A DNA stretch of 64,000 bases, taken from contig DLHP01000004.1 of assembly GCA_002483285.1 (NCBI GenBank), positions 62,001 to 126,000 on the forward strand, in the 5' to 3' direction. The position numbers and the translations under genes are program-made. The notes under the pieces are model-generated. The model had not been told where the DNA came from and made no database searches. It saw only the letters and a program-made list of their open reading frames with translations. Below are positions 25,199 through 34,402 of this stretch, in pieces. The stretch's first letter is position 1; every line of letters starts with the position of its first letter. The stretch comes from Flavobacterium sp. UBA7665. GTDB lineage: Bacteria; Bacteroidota; Bacteroidia; Flavobacteriales; Flavobacteriaceae.

Positions 25199-26513
25199 TT
25201 AAACCTACATTTAAAAGCGACAGCGAGTAAATAAATGCCGGGGCTGCAATACGCATCGCTGCATGGTTGATGGTTAGTAGCCAAAATGCTACAAAACATA
25301 AAATGTAAATATTATATTTATTATCGAGATATAAAACTATTGGGGTAATAAATAAAATCATTAGGCCCAAAATCCCGAGTGAACCATGTTCTGCAAGCAT
25401 TCGGGTGATTTCATTGTGCGATACGATAATCTCACCTGTTCGTTGCAACCGCTGTTCCTGATTCCTGGCTACACCGATTCCAAAATAAGGATGTTCTAAA
25501 AACGTATTGATTTCATCCTCTGCAAGTTCGGCCCGACCCGTTAGTTGGTCTTCCTTTACCTTACCCGATGCATCCTGGTTGGCGTATCGCTTATCGATAA
25601 GCCCACTGGTTTGGCTCGACGAATAGGACCAGGTCGCCATCATTCCCAGAATAACAAAGGCTATCAGGAAATTCATCTTGTATTTTCCACCTTTGTTGAC
25701 TTGCAGGTAAGTGACCATAATCATTACTGCAATCATGACAGTTCCCGTGAGCATCCCACCGCGCGAGAACGTCACAAGGCCGCGAAAAGCGATGTTGAGC
25801 GCCACAATCAGATTGATCAAGAATATCATTTTGGTCCTGGAATCATATATGAGACGCGACACAAAAATGAACATTCCGAGGCCGAGGATAGTGGAAACCT
25901 GATTCGGGCCGAATCCACCAGACAAGTTTGCATTGGATCCGGTTCCAGTAACAATTTCCTTAATACTTGGCGTGTACAAAGTGAGGTAGATCATACAAGA
26001 AATAATCGGAAGTCCTACTGCAAGCAGGATGTTGTTGACTTGCTGCAAAGTCACGCGCCGCCTGTAGGCGTACAAGGCGCAAAGCCCAAGACATACCGGC
26101 CCGGAGATGTTAAAGGAGATTTCCTTTCGCAGGCTGGCATGATGACTCAGTGTGAGCGTGCCAATGATGAGCCCGGGAATCAGCAACAGGATAAAGAACC
26201 AATAAGGCACAGCACTTTTTGAAATTCCGCTGTAATAAATGCCCAGCAGAATAAAAATCATAACGCCGTATTTTGAGAATTCGTAAACGGGATTCCCGTC
26301 GGTCATACGCAAAACCACTTCACTACCAACAATATAGGCCGCTGCGTAAAGCACCTCGTTGTTTTTATTGCGTGAGTTGATGACGAAAAGTGCGCCACCC
26401 AATAAAATCCCATAACCATAAAGTTTTGGAAAAAACTGCAGATAAAACAAACAAAATCCAATGAACACGTGGATCAGGACGATATATAAATAGGTCTTCT
26501 GTGAGATTTGCAT
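25167..26513 (-). CDS. O-antigen ligase/polymerase-like membrane protein (WaaL/Wzy superfamily)
   Basis: A 448-residue protein with about 11 predicted membrane helices. The large periplasmic loop has the Wzy_C/ligase pattern FLEHPYFGIGVARNQEQ and a conserved-type His (VSHNEITRMLAEHGSLG). It either polymerises lipid-linked repeat units or joins finished chains to lipid A core. The locus has an ABC exporter and no recognisable Wzx flippase, so a ligase role is the simpler reading, though sequence cannot settle it. The gene looks more A/T-rich than neighbouring transferase genes. Confidence 0.8.
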   Translation of the reverse strand: MQISQKTYLYIVLIHVFIGFCLFYLQFFPKLYGYGILLGGALFVINSRNKNNEVLYAAAYIVGSEVVLRMTDGNPVYEFSKYGVMIFILLGIYYSGISKSAVPYWFFILLLIPGLIIGTLTLSHHASLRKEISFNISGPVCLGLCALYAYRRRVTLQQVNNILLAVGLPIISCMIYLTLYTPSIKEIVTGTGSNANLSGGFGPNQVSTILGLGMFIFVSRLIYDSRTKMIFLINLIVALNIAFRGLVTFSRGGMLTGTVMIAVMIMVTYLQVNKGGKYKMNFLIAFVILGMMATWSYSSSQTSGLIDKRYANQDASGKVKEDQLTGRAELAEDEINTFLEHPYFGIGVARNQEQRLQRTGEIIVSHNEITRMLAEHGSLGILGLMILFITPIVLYLDNKYNIYILCFVAFWLLTINHAAMRIAAPAFIYSLSLLNVGLNEEKPVVHRE

Positions 26514-26514
26514 T

Positions 26515-27588
26515 TTACAATTGATTTAACCAGGCCAGGTATTTTGTTACGACTGCCTGTCGCGAATGGTTTTGCATGATGGTTTGGTGGAGCCTTTCCC
26601 CAAAATTTTTCCTTTTTTCCGGGTGTTCAATCAATCTGGTAACGGCCTCAGAAAACTGCTGCACATCGCCCGAAGGGACTGTAAAACCGTTTTCACCACT
26701 CGAAATGATGCGCGGAATCTCGCCCACATCGGTGGCCACGACCGCCTTTTTGTATAAGCCGTACTCGAGCAACGCTACGGGCAAACCTTCTGAAACAGAA
26801 CCCAGCAAACAGATTTCGGCTTGGTTAATAATCGCGGCCGTATCTTCCCTGAGGCCGTAAATATAAACCGTTTTTGTTAAAAAATAGTCGCTTATGGTTT
26901 GCTTTAACGCTTTAGAATAGCCGTCGTCAAAATCATTTCCGATGAAATGAAAAGTCCATTCCGGATGGTTTTGGTGTATCTGTTTGGCCACTTCAACCAG
27001 CAACTGGTGGTTTTTAGGATGCCGAAGATTGGCGACACAAACCATTTGCTTGCCCGTCTCGCCGTGCAATACTGTCTTTGGCTTATCGGTCGGGGAAGGC
27101 AACGTAAAATTCGGCAGGTATATGAGTTTTTTAAAACCAAGTTTGCGGCGACACCAGTCTTCAAGGGTATGGTCTACTACAATAATTCCGGCAAACAACC
27201 TCGAACAAATCCACAAAAAAAGATTCTTTGTAAGGCTCTCGCTGCTCCTTGCCCCTTTGTGTTCGTGCCACACTATACGAATTTTCGGATGAATCAACTT
27301 TAGCAAAAAAGCCATAAAAAAAGAGGTGCCGTGTGCATGTACGATACCTACTCTATTGGTTCGGCAATACGTCCGCAGTCGCAAAATGGCACCTACATCC
27401 AAGGCGCTTGTTTTCTGCAGGAACAAATAATGCACTTCAGGATCAATGGTACCTTGGAGTTCGCCTTCTTTTCGCGTGGTTACCAGCCCCGAAAAATCAA
27501 TTTCCTGTGCCAGTGCGTTGGCGTAATTAACCGCCATACGCTCTGCACCGCCCACATGAAGCGAATCTATGATCTGCACAATTCTCAT
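26515..27588 (-). CDS. GT4-family glycosyltransferase
   Basis: A 357-residue GT-B transferase. The N-terminal domain starts MRIVQIIDSLHVGGAERMAV (GGAER acceptor-side loop). The C-terminal domain shows QMVCVANLRHPKNHQLLVE, WTFHFIGNDFDDG and SVSEGLPVALLEYGLYKKAVV with the E-x7-E pattern. It retains donor configuration by family rule; the sugar is unknown. It sits 1 base before the Wzy/WaaL-like gene and overlaps the upstream transferase by 4 bases. Confidence 0.88.
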   Translation of the reverse strand: MRIVQIIDSLHVGGAERMAVNYANALAQEIDFSGLVTTRKEGELQGTIDPEVHYLFLQKTSALDVGAILRLRTYCRTNRVGIVHAHGTSFFMAFLLKLIHPKIRIVWHEHKGARSSESLTKNLFLWICSRLFAGIIVVDHTLEDWCRRKLGFKKLIYLPNFTLPSPTDKPKTVLHGETGKQMVCVANLRHPKNHQLLVEVAKQIHQNHPEWTFHFIGNDFDDGYSKALKQTISDYFLTKTVYIYGLREDTAAIINQAEICLLGSVSEGLPVALLEYGLYKKAVVATDVGEIPRIISSGENGFTVPSGDVQQFSEAVTRLIEHPEKRKNFGERLHQTIMQNHSRQAVVTKYLAWLNQL

Positions 27589-28703
27589 GGCTGGAGCAAC
27601 ATTTTGATTTCATTTTCAAACACATCCATCGTGTATTGTCTTGACCAGATGATGCCTTTTTCTACTTTATCGGTGTAAGCAGCCTGATTTTTTACCAGTG
27701 ATTCCAATTGGGAAACATCTTTCTCAAAATCCATGTCAAGCAAAACCCCGCGATCGCCTTGGTCTAGCATATTAGACAGGCAGGACACGCGAGAAGCTAC
27801 GGGCAGGCAACCCCAAAACATGCCTTCGGCCACCACCTTGGGCCAGCCTTCACTTTGTGAGGGCAGCATCACCAAATGACTCTGCTTGAAAGCCTCGCGC
27901 ACTGTTTCCTGCGGTTGGTTTCCTTTTAAAAAAATACTGTTTTCGAGTTTATTTTGGTTGATGTAGTTTTCGAGCATTTGCTTTTCAACCCCATGTCCGT
28001 ACAATGACAACTGCATATCTATACCTCGTTCACGCAGTGCTGCTACCAATTGAACAGCGTACAGCGGTCGTTTGCCAGGAGAAAGCGTGCCTACAAACAT
28101 CGCCTGGAGCGTGCCATGGAGCGGCCTTACCTCCACGGGCTGCTTGTCATACTCGTGATAAGTCGCCGTAAAAAAAGGCTTGATATTTTTGGATTGCTCG
28201 GGCCATTCGCCGTAGACGAGCACTTGCATGTTTTTGGTGAGGAAAGTGTTAGACAATATCCAACGTTGTAATTTGTAGGACCAGGGTTGTTTGGCTTTTG
28301 GATCCCAATTGCCGGCATATTTTGCAGTTTTCGGCTTTCCGGGAAAAAATATTTGTACGATACAACCCATTAGCCCAAGGTTTCCCGGGCAGCGCAAATG
28401 GATGTGGTCTGCCCAACGCATCGCGGCAAACAGTTGCCTAAAATTGTGAACGGAATTCCCAATTGCCTTGAGCAAAGCTCCAACAGTGGTAATATTAAAA
28501 TCTTTGGCCTCGAACAATCTTGAGATAGGAAAAGCGATTGGCCCTACCAGTGTGCCTTTGTCTGATTTCCAGACCGGGCAGCAAAAACCGATTGCGTCGG
28601 CATGACGCGTCCAAATTTCCATTTCGCGGATGTACGGACTGTAAGCCTCATAGCCATTGTCTTTTGCAACAAAAGGCGAGGAAGAAATTACGATCAGCTT
28701 CAT
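27585..28703 (-). CDS. GT4-family glycosyltransferase
   Basis: A 372-residue GT-B-like transferase. The recognisable C-terminal half contains QAMFVGTLSPGKRPLYAVQL, MQLSLYGHGVEKQML, IFLKGNQPQETV and MLPSQSEGWPKVVAEGMFWG. The N-terminal half is more divergent (SSPFVAKDNGYEAYSPYIRE). It is the first gene after a probable terminator at 28766-28791, so it may begin a second transcript together with the four genes that follow. No strong -7 element was found in the 132-base gap. Confidence 0.85.
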   Translation of the reverse strand: MKLIVISSSPFVAKDNGYEAYSPYIREMEIWTRHADAIGFCCPVWKSDKGTLVGPIAFPISRLFEAKDFNITTVGALLKAIGNSVHNFRQLFAAMRWADHIHLRCPGNLGLMGCIVQIFFPGKPKTAKYAGNWDPKAKQPWSYKLQRWILSNTFLTKNMQVLVYGEWPEQSKNIKPFFTATYHEYDKQPVEVRPLHGTLQAMFVGTLSPGKRPLYAVQLVAALRERGIDMQLSLYGHGVEKQMLENYINQNKLENSIFLKGNQPQETVREAFKQSHLVMLPSQSEGWPKVVAEGMFWGCLPVASRVSCLSNMLDQGDRGVLLDMDFEKDVSQLESLVKNQAAYTDKVEKGIIWSRQYTMDVFENEIKMLLQP

Positions 28704-28765
28704 TTGGGAAGGGCTTGCAAAAGCTTGGTTTTGAAAAATTATAACCCTTAAACCGGGCAGTCAAT

Positions 28766-28793
28766 AAAAAAAAATGACCTTTAATTAAAGGCC
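28766..28793 (-). terminator. Possible intrinsic terminator inside the polysaccharide locus
   Basis: A 14-base perfect palindrome (28778-28791, CCTTT/AAAGG arms) followed on the minus strand, after three bases, by nine T residues (28774-28766). It is 45 bases past the stop of the GT2 gene. The stem is short and A/T-rich, so it may only attenuate. Confidence 0.5.
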
Positions 28794-28835
28794 CGTAAAT
28801 ATATCATTAAATTGAGTAAGTGCCAAAACTGGCCG

Positions 28836-29831
28836 CTAACTTTTAGGCCGATTGAACACCAGCGACCACCACCCTACCGTTCGTCCGAGTGCTTCGGTAA
28901 AAGCCTGCTTCCTTTTGCTTGTTGTAATCGCGTTGCCATACCGCACCAGGGTGAGCAGCAGGCAAATCGCATTCCATTTGAACCGGCCTTTGAGGCTGGG
29001 TTTGGGATATTTGGCCCGCCATACATAATATCCGTTCCGGACTACCATTTTGCCATAGTCGAATTGGTTGGGCCTGCCCGAACTATCATGGAAATGCCCC
29101 AAACGCGCCGCTGTATTCACATAAAGCTTTCCGGTTTTAGACAACCGAAGCGTAAAATCGGCATCTTCATACAAACCATATCCTTCAAAAAAAGTAGAGA
29201 ATTGAAAGGTTTCAAACACTTTTTTGGGGAACGAAGAAACGCCGCCCATCAACTGTTCTACTTCATAAATCTTACCAGACGGCGGCAAAAATCCAATGCT
29301 GCGCCCATGCGAGAACTCAGGAAGGAATCCCGGTTGGGTATCGCTGTCAAGGCCGAGTTTCTTGCGCAGTACAAAACGACTGCCGTCTTTTTTCTTCCAA
29401 CCGTCATAATAAAATTCGTCGATTTTGGGCTCGTAGTTTTCTGGGGCAATTTCCCATTGGCTTTCGTTGCTGATGTAACCGCCAACGCCAAGCGCCTCAG
29501 GAAACAGCTCGTAGGTTTTAAGGATTTCCTCAAAATAAGTGGTTTCAAGGATGGTATCGTCATCGAGAAAACAAATGATTTTGCTATCCGCTGCAGTTTT
29601 CCTAATCCCAAAATTGCGCTGGCGTGTAAGCCCACGATCGGCGTCACCTACCAGAAAATATTGTAGGTTGGGATAAGGATTGGTGGCGAGCATCGCTTGA
29701 GTCTCGGTATTGCGCGAGCCATCTACAATCAGTATTTCATCGGGATATCGGGTCTGCAACTGTACAGAATCGAGCAAATCGGCGAGCGGCTTGGCGCGCA
29801 TGTAGGTACAGACAATCAGGGAAAACTTCAT
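28836..29831 (-). CDS. GT2-family glycosyltransferase
   Basis: A 331-residue GT-A transferase. It starts MKFSLIVCTYMRAKPLADLL, has the metal-binding LDDDT (about residue 90) and the acceptor-side segment FFEGYGLYEDADFTLRLSK (ED pair). The C-terminal about 60 residues form an amphipathic or membrane-associated tail. It is an inverting enzyme by family; donor unknown. It is followed by the only long gap in this stretch, with a hairpin and T-run. Confidence 0.9.
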   Translation of the reverse strand: MKFSLIVCTYMRAKPLADLLDSVQLQTRYPDEILIVDGSRNTETQAMLATNPYPNLQYFLVGDADRGLTRQRNFGIRKTAADSKIICFLDDDTILETTYFEEILKTYELFPEALGVGGYISNESQWEIAPENYEPKIDEFYYDGWKKKDGSRFVLRKKLGLDSDTQPGFLPEFSHGRSIGFLPPSGKIYEVEQLMGGVSSFPKKVFETFQFSTFFEGYGLYEDADFTLRLSKTGKLYVNTAARLGHFHDSSGRPNQFDYGKMVVRNGYYVWRAKYPKPSLKGRFKWNAICLLLTLVRYGNAITTSKRKQAFTEALGRTVGWWSLVFNRPKS

Positions 29832-29833
29832 AA

Positions 29834-31375
29834 TTATTTGGTCCTGACGCCAAGTGCCATCAGTTTTTTGGCGTAGAAAACAGATTTATTGAATTGCAAC
29901 TGGCGGAACGGAATCTTGAGCAATCGCAACGGAAACGACCATTTCGGGCCACCTTTAAACAAGTACAAAAAGAAATATTTCTGCCTGAATTCGGTCACTT
30001 GCTCGGGAGTGAACTGTTTGTGGAACTGGTACATCAACGTAGGGCTCGGCACAGGCCGGATCCATTTCACGGGCGTATCAAGTTCCCAAGGTTGGGTTTT
30101 GCGTTTCTTGCCCATGATTTTGGCCTGCGTTCCCCAAAAGCGATAACCTCCAGCCGGTGGTTTGAGGTGCAAATTGGTAGAGAACGGATTGTGCAAGACG
30201 GGAATCCCGAGTTTGATGAGTGACAGCCCAAAATCGCCATCCTCGCCGTAACCGCCGTCATAATTGATGTCGTTGCCCACCAAACGGTCAACGTGGATTT
30301 TCTTCACACACGAGTTTGCATTGCTGAACATCTGCGTGCTTCCGGCCACCCAACGCCTGTCTCCGAGCGCATCGAGTCGCTGTTTAAGGTCATTTAAATC
30401 CTGGTTGGGATTGGTGGCCATGATGTCCAGGCCATTGCAACCGCCGGCATCGTAGGTTTGTATGAAACGCAAATGATTTTCAATAAAGTCCGATGGCACG
30501 CGGATGTCATCATCTCCAAAAACGATATACTCTCCATTGCAAACCGCAATCGCCTCATTGCGCGCGCGGCAACTCCCTTTGGATTGCTGCCAGATCACGG
30601 TGAGTTCAAAGCTGTAATTTTTAGCATCGTAAAGCGATTCATCCCTGGCGCTTTCGGGTGTCGCGTCGACCACCACCACCTGCGTGGGCGGATAAGTTTG
30701 CTTGGATAAATCGTCGAGCAGCCGTAGCGTGAAATCCTGGCGCAGCATCGTTGGGATAATGTAACTTACGGTTGGTTTCGCGTCTAGCGCGGCCAACTTT
30801 CTCGGTGCAAAAAGCGGTCGGTTCGCCACCTGCCTGAATTTATTCTTGGCGTAGAGAAACGCGCGCCATTCGAGCGGATTCCAGATGCCTTTGCGATAAA
30901 GCATGAACAATGCATGGTCGATCTTGAAATTCTTGATGTAAAAGGCGTAACGGTCTTTAGCCGAAATCACTACTTTTTGGATGGTGTTATCATCAAAAAG
31001 CCCTTTTACATAAAGCGGAACGACACCTTGGGTACGCAACGCATTGTAACCGAAATCGAGCGCCTGCATTTGGATATTTTCATAGTCCGAATCAAATCCG
31101 CCGAGCGCTTCCCAGGCCGATTTACGTATCGCGAACTGGTTGGGATTGATGCGCCAACTCACGCAAATGTCGAGGTTTTCAAAATCGTTGATGTACCAAA
31201 ACAACACCGAGCTTTGGTGTGCGAGGTCCATAAAAGCATTTTTGTAACCTTGTTCGAACGAGCTGTGCCAAACGTCGCCGTAGCCCTTCACTAACGCGTC
31301 AAGTGTCTTGAAATTTGGGTTTCCGCTGTACAGCAATACGTCGCCCGAAGCGGTTGTATATTCTTGTAATGTCAT
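29834..31375 (-). CDS. Two-part GT2 glycosyltransferase with truncated first domain
   Basis: A 513-residue protein. Residues about 205-420 form a complete GT2 domain: TVSYIIPTMLRQDFTLRLL, VFGDDDIRVPSDFI (DDD metal site), GGYGEDGDFGLSLIKLG. Residues 1-190 resemble only the acceptor half of another GT-A domain (FAIRKSAWEALGGFDSDYEN) and lack a donor-binding start and DxD, as if an N-terminal transferase domain had been lost. It could be an accessory module. The ATG at 31375 abuts the upstream gene stop. Confidence 0.85.
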   Translation of the reverse strand: MTLQEYTTASGDVLLYSGNPNFKTLDALVKGYGDVWHSSFEQGYKNAFMDLAHQSSVLFWYINDFENLDICVSWRINPNQFAIRKSAWEALGGFDSDYENIQMQALDFGYNALRTQGVVPLYVKGLFDDNTIQKVVISAKDRYAFYIKNFKIDHALFMLYRKGIWNPLEWRAFLYAKNKFRQVANRPLFAPRKLAALDAKPTVSYIIPTMLRQDFTLRLLDDLSKQTYPPTQVVVVDATPESARDESLYDAKNYSFELTVIWQQSKGSCRARNEAIAVCNGEYIVFGDDDIRVPSDFIENHLRFIQTYDAGGCNGLDIMATNPNQDLNDLKQRLDALGDRRWVAGSTQMFSNANSCVKKIHVDRLVGNDINYDGGYGEDGDFGLSLIKLGIPVLHNPFSTNLHLKPPAGGYRFWGTQAKIMGKKRKTQPWELDTPVKWIRPVPSPTLMYQFHKQFTPEQVTEFRQKYFFLYLFKGGPKWSFPLRLLKIPFRQLQFNKSVFYAKKLMALGVRTK

Positions 31376-32542
31376 TTATTTTTTGTCCTTAATCACTTGT
31401 CGGTAATACGCAATGTTGTCCCGAACCAGTTGCTGAATGTCAAATTTTTGCTCTGTCTTTTGCCTTGCGGCGCTCCCGATGGTTTGGCACAAGGCGTCGT
31501 CGCCGAGCAATTCGAGGATTCTTTGCGCGTACAAATCGTGGTCTTCGGGATGTACGAGGTAGCCGTTTACGCCATCGTCAATCAACTCGGGCGCCCAACC
31601 AATATTGCTGTTCACCACCGCTTTCTGCATCGCCATCGATTCAATGGTGACCATTCCCAAAGTTTCGGCAAAAGTAGGAAAAACACAGACATTTGCACGT
31701 TTAATATAATCCTGAATTTCCTGGTAAGGTACTTTCCCAAGGTACGACACTTTTGATTGGGCGTTTTCAGACAATTGGTCTTGGAGCAAGCGCCAGGTTG
31801 AAGTCGATTGTGTCCTGAGGTCGAATGAATCGCCGCCAATCAACACCAGTTGGGCTTCTGGAAAATCGGCGAGCACTTTTTCAAAAATCGCAGGCAATTC
31901 GAGTACGCCTTTCTTGCGGATGATGGTACCGATATATAAAATGAGCCCTTTGGTGTATCGCGTGGGCTCGGGATTTTGGAACTGGTCGAGCGACAAGCCG
32001 TAGTGGATCGTCTGTATTGGTTTGCCGTTGATCCTGAAAATGAATTGCGAAATCTTGCCCGCAAAATTGGTAGGTGCTATATAGGCGTCGGCCTTAGCGA
32101 TTCCCAGTTTCTCAAACACAAAATTCTTCATTTTTTGCTTGCGGTGCTCGAGGTGGCAAAAGTAGGCATCCGATCCGTGAAAACGCACCACGAGTGGCGC
32201 ATTGATCTTCATAAACGCGGTAATTCCGGTCCAGTCGGGCGCTTCAATTAGGTCTATCTGATCGGCGGCGATGAATCGATTGAGGTAATGCTGAAGGAAT
32301 TTGCGGTACTTGTACCAGGTCGCCAAACGGTAACTGCGTTGTGCAATCAGGTGGATTTTAATCCCGTTTTCTAAAAGGACCTCGTCGTGCTGCTGGCCAA
32401 AAACAAATACCGAAACGGCGATATTTTCTGCGCGCAACGCCATGACCAGGTTTTTGATGCTGGTACCGATTCCGGCTGCGTGTTGTGCTTTCTCGTGCGG
32501 ATATTCCGAAGTTAAAAAGCCTATGTGGAGCCGATCATTCAT
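31376..32542 (-). CDS. GT4-family glycosyltransferase
   Basis: A 388-residue GT-B transferase. The N-terminal acceptor domain has HIGFLTSEYPHEKAQHAAGI and APLVVRFHGSDAYF. The C-terminal donor domain has ILYIGTIIRKKGVLELPAIF, AQLVLIGGDSFD, and FPTFAETLGMVTIESMAMQK with the E-x7-type signature. The donor is unknown. It is tightly packed: the ATG overlaps the upstream stop (ATGA) and the downstream gene starts 1 base before its stop ends. Confidence 0.9.
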   Translation of the reverse strand: MNDRLHIGFLTSEYPHEKAQHAAGIGTSIKNLVMALRAENIAVSVFVFGQQHDEVLLENGIKIHLIAQRSYRLATWYKYRKFLQHYLNRFIAADQIDLIEAPDWTGITAFMKINAPLVVRFHGSDAYFCHLEHRKQKMKNFVFEKLGIAKADAYIAPTNFAGKISQFIFRINGKPIQTIHYGLSLDQFQNPEPTRYTKGLILYIGTIIRKKGVLELPAIFEKVLADFPEAQLVLIGGDSFDLRTQSTSTWRLLQDQLSENAQSKVSYLGKVPYQEIQDYIKRANVCVFPTFAETLGMVTIESMAMQKAVVNSNIGWAPELIDDGVNGYLVHPEDHDLYAQRILELLGDDALCQTIGSAARQKTEQKFDIQQLVRDNIAYYRQVIKDKK

Positions 32543-33816
32543 GAGCCAATAATAGATTTGAGGTTAAAAACGGTGATGAGCAATAGGGATAGCGTAAAAA
32601 GTGTGTTTTTGATTGGTGCAGCGGTCGTTTGATAGTGCCCCAGTGACAGCAATACCGCTATCGGAACCAAAATTTCATAGCCCGAAAACCACCTGAACTC
32701 AATGAAAGTATAACAAGTAAATGAAAGCATAATGGTAAAAAGGGCAAAGAGAGCCAGCGGCAGTTTGGTTGGATAATCGATTCTTTTCCTAAAAAAAACA
32801 ACCATCGGCAGCAGCAACAACAATCCCCAAAACCGAAGGAAACGCGCCACCACAGAAAAACAATTGTACAAACCCAGCTTTATTGCCAGGATTGGATCTT
32901 TTGCAACCGCTTGTGTAAAAGTGCGTGGCAAACTATCAGGACCATTTACATTAAGATAGGCATCGACTGCTTCAAATTTGGTGTGCTGCCAGATGGCGTT
33001 GCGGTGTATAGGCTCTTTGCCTTGCTCTATTTTTTTGAGGCCAAGATAGTTGCGCTGTATCCAGGTTGCGCCACTTTTAGCCTCCTTACTTTCATAGCCC
33101 AACCGTTGTTTTTCTATTAACGACGGATAATGGAACAGCAAAGTCGCTGCAACAAAAACCGACACCATAAAACCAACTTTCCCAATTTTATATTTCGGCC
33201 CCAAATTGGTTTGCCGCCACCAATTCCATATTACAATTGCAACCAACGGAACCAGATATACCGCTGTCATCCGGGTGCCAAAAGCAAGCCCTAGTAGCAA
33301 TCCCATCACTGCAAAATCTATCGGCGTTGCCTTTTTGAACCGAACTAGGCCAACGTAAAGCAAAGCCAATACAAAAACACCCAAAAAAGTATCGTTGGAG
33401 GCGTGCAAGTACGACTGCTGGTTGATGATATATAGCGCGTAAATTCCAAAGACCATGCGCGTGTAAGTGTTAGACATCGGCGCTACCTTTTTTAGAAAAT
33501 ACCAACCGAATAAAAGGTAAAAAAGATCGCAACCCGCGTTGAGTATTAAAAAAGCGCCATCGACACTTTGGGTAAATTGATAGACCGTGGCTAGCGCAAA
33601 GTTGTACAACGCCGAGGTGCCGTTAACACTACTCTGGTAAAAACCCCGATGGAGAAAATCGGCGAACAACTCTTTATAATGGTCGTTGTTGTCAACCACA
33701 AAGGGCTTATCTAAAAACCTCAGGCCAATCAGTACCGCATACACCAGTACAAATAACACAAATGATATTTGAAGTAGCTTGCGATGGCCAACAATGGCAA
33801 GGAAATTTTTGGTCAC
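32539..33816 (-). CDS. Polytopic membrane protein, GT-C-like
   Basis: A 425-residue integral membrane protein with about 9-10 helices. An acidic first loop (FVVDNNDHYKELFADFLHRG) after helix 1 is like the catalytic loop of GT-C lipid-linked sugar transferases, and LLLGLAFGTRMTAVYLVPLV matches their typical third or fourth helices. I do not recognise a specific family. It may transfer a lipid-linked sugar on the periplasmic face, modifying the glycan. The start is a GTG at 33816; a better start was not found. Confidence 0.65.
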   Translation of the reverse strand: MTKNFLAIVGHRKLLQISFVLFVLVYAVLIGLRFLDKPFVVDNNDHYKELFADFLHRGFYQSSVNGTSALYNFALATVYQFTQSVDGAFLILNAGCDLFYLLFGWYFLKKVAPMSNTYTRMVFGIYALYIINQQSYLHASNDTFLGVFVLALLYVGLVRFKKATPIDFAVMGLLLGLAFGTRMTAVYLVPLVAIVIWNWWRQTNLGPKYKIGKVGFMVSVFVAATLLFHYPSLIEKQRLGYESKEAKSGATWIQRNYLGLKKIEQGKEPIHRNAIWQHTKFEAVDAYLNVNGPDSLPRTFTQAVAKDPILAIKLGLYNCFSVVARFLRFWGLLLLLPMVVFFRKRIDYPTKLPLALFALFTIMLSFTCYTFIEFRWFSGYEILVPIAVLLSLGHYQTTAAPIKNTLFTLSLLLITVFNLKSIIGS

Positions 33817-33825
33817 CAGATTGTA

Positions 33826-34401
33826 TTAATCAATGTTTAAAATGTAATCTGATGAGCCTTTGTAGGAAATGACCGATGCTACCGGAGCCGCTACGACAGC
33901 CTTGTCGGGTACATCAAAGGTCACCATCGCGTTGGCGCCAATCAAGACATCGTCTCCGATGCTGATGCCACCCAAAATGACCGCTCCGGGTCCTATGAAT
34001 ACACGATCCCCAATTTTAGGGATGCCGGATTTCTGCCCGCGGATAGACACCCCGATGGTAACGCCTTGCGACAGGTTGCAATAATCGCCGATTTGGGTAT
34101 CTCCATGGATGACAATGCCACCTGAATGCCCGATGTATAAGCCCTCGCCTATTTGGGTTCGGTACGAAATGTCAAAGCCGTATTTGGTTTTGAGCCGACG
34201 CCACCACAAAAAATAGAAATAAAACAGCAACCGATTGCGACGCCGGTAATGTTGGCAATACCGCAAAATGATGGTAAATTTAAGTCCCGGCACCGGCTGT
34301 AAATAAAAGTACCGGATGAACCGCAACAGCGTCAAGGGTTTTCGCAACTCGTAACGCCGCATGTCTTTCTGTATCAGGTGCCTGAGGTTTGATGTCGCCA
34401 T
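33826..34401 (-). CDS. Serine-acetyltransferase-like left-handed beta-helix acetyltransferase
   Basis: A 191-residue protein. After a basic N-terminal helical region, residues about 85-180 show hexapeptide repeats as in CysE: FDISYRTQIGEGLYIGHSGG, NLSQGVTIGVSIRGQ, IGDRVFIGPGAVILGGISIG. In polysaccharide loci such proteins usually O-acetylate sugars rather than serine. The ATG at 34401, one base from the upstream stop, is preferred over 34425. It uses acetyl-CoA by family rule. Confidence 0.85.
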   Translation of the reverse strand: MATSNLRHLIQKDMRRYELRKPLTLLRFIRYFYLQPVPGLKFTIILRYCQHYRRRNRLLFYFYFLWWRRLKTKYGFDISYRTQIGEGLYIGHSGGIVIHGDTQIGDYCNLSQGVTIGVSIRGQKSGIPKIGDRVFIGPGAVILGGISIGDDVLIGANAMVTFDVPDKAVVAAPVASVISYKGSSDYILNID

Positions 34402-34402
34402 G

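Noticed and set aside
28812..29666. Plus-strand 284-codon open frame opposite a GT2 gene
   Set aside because: Antisense shadow of a clear GT2 enzyme; no promoter and no domain.
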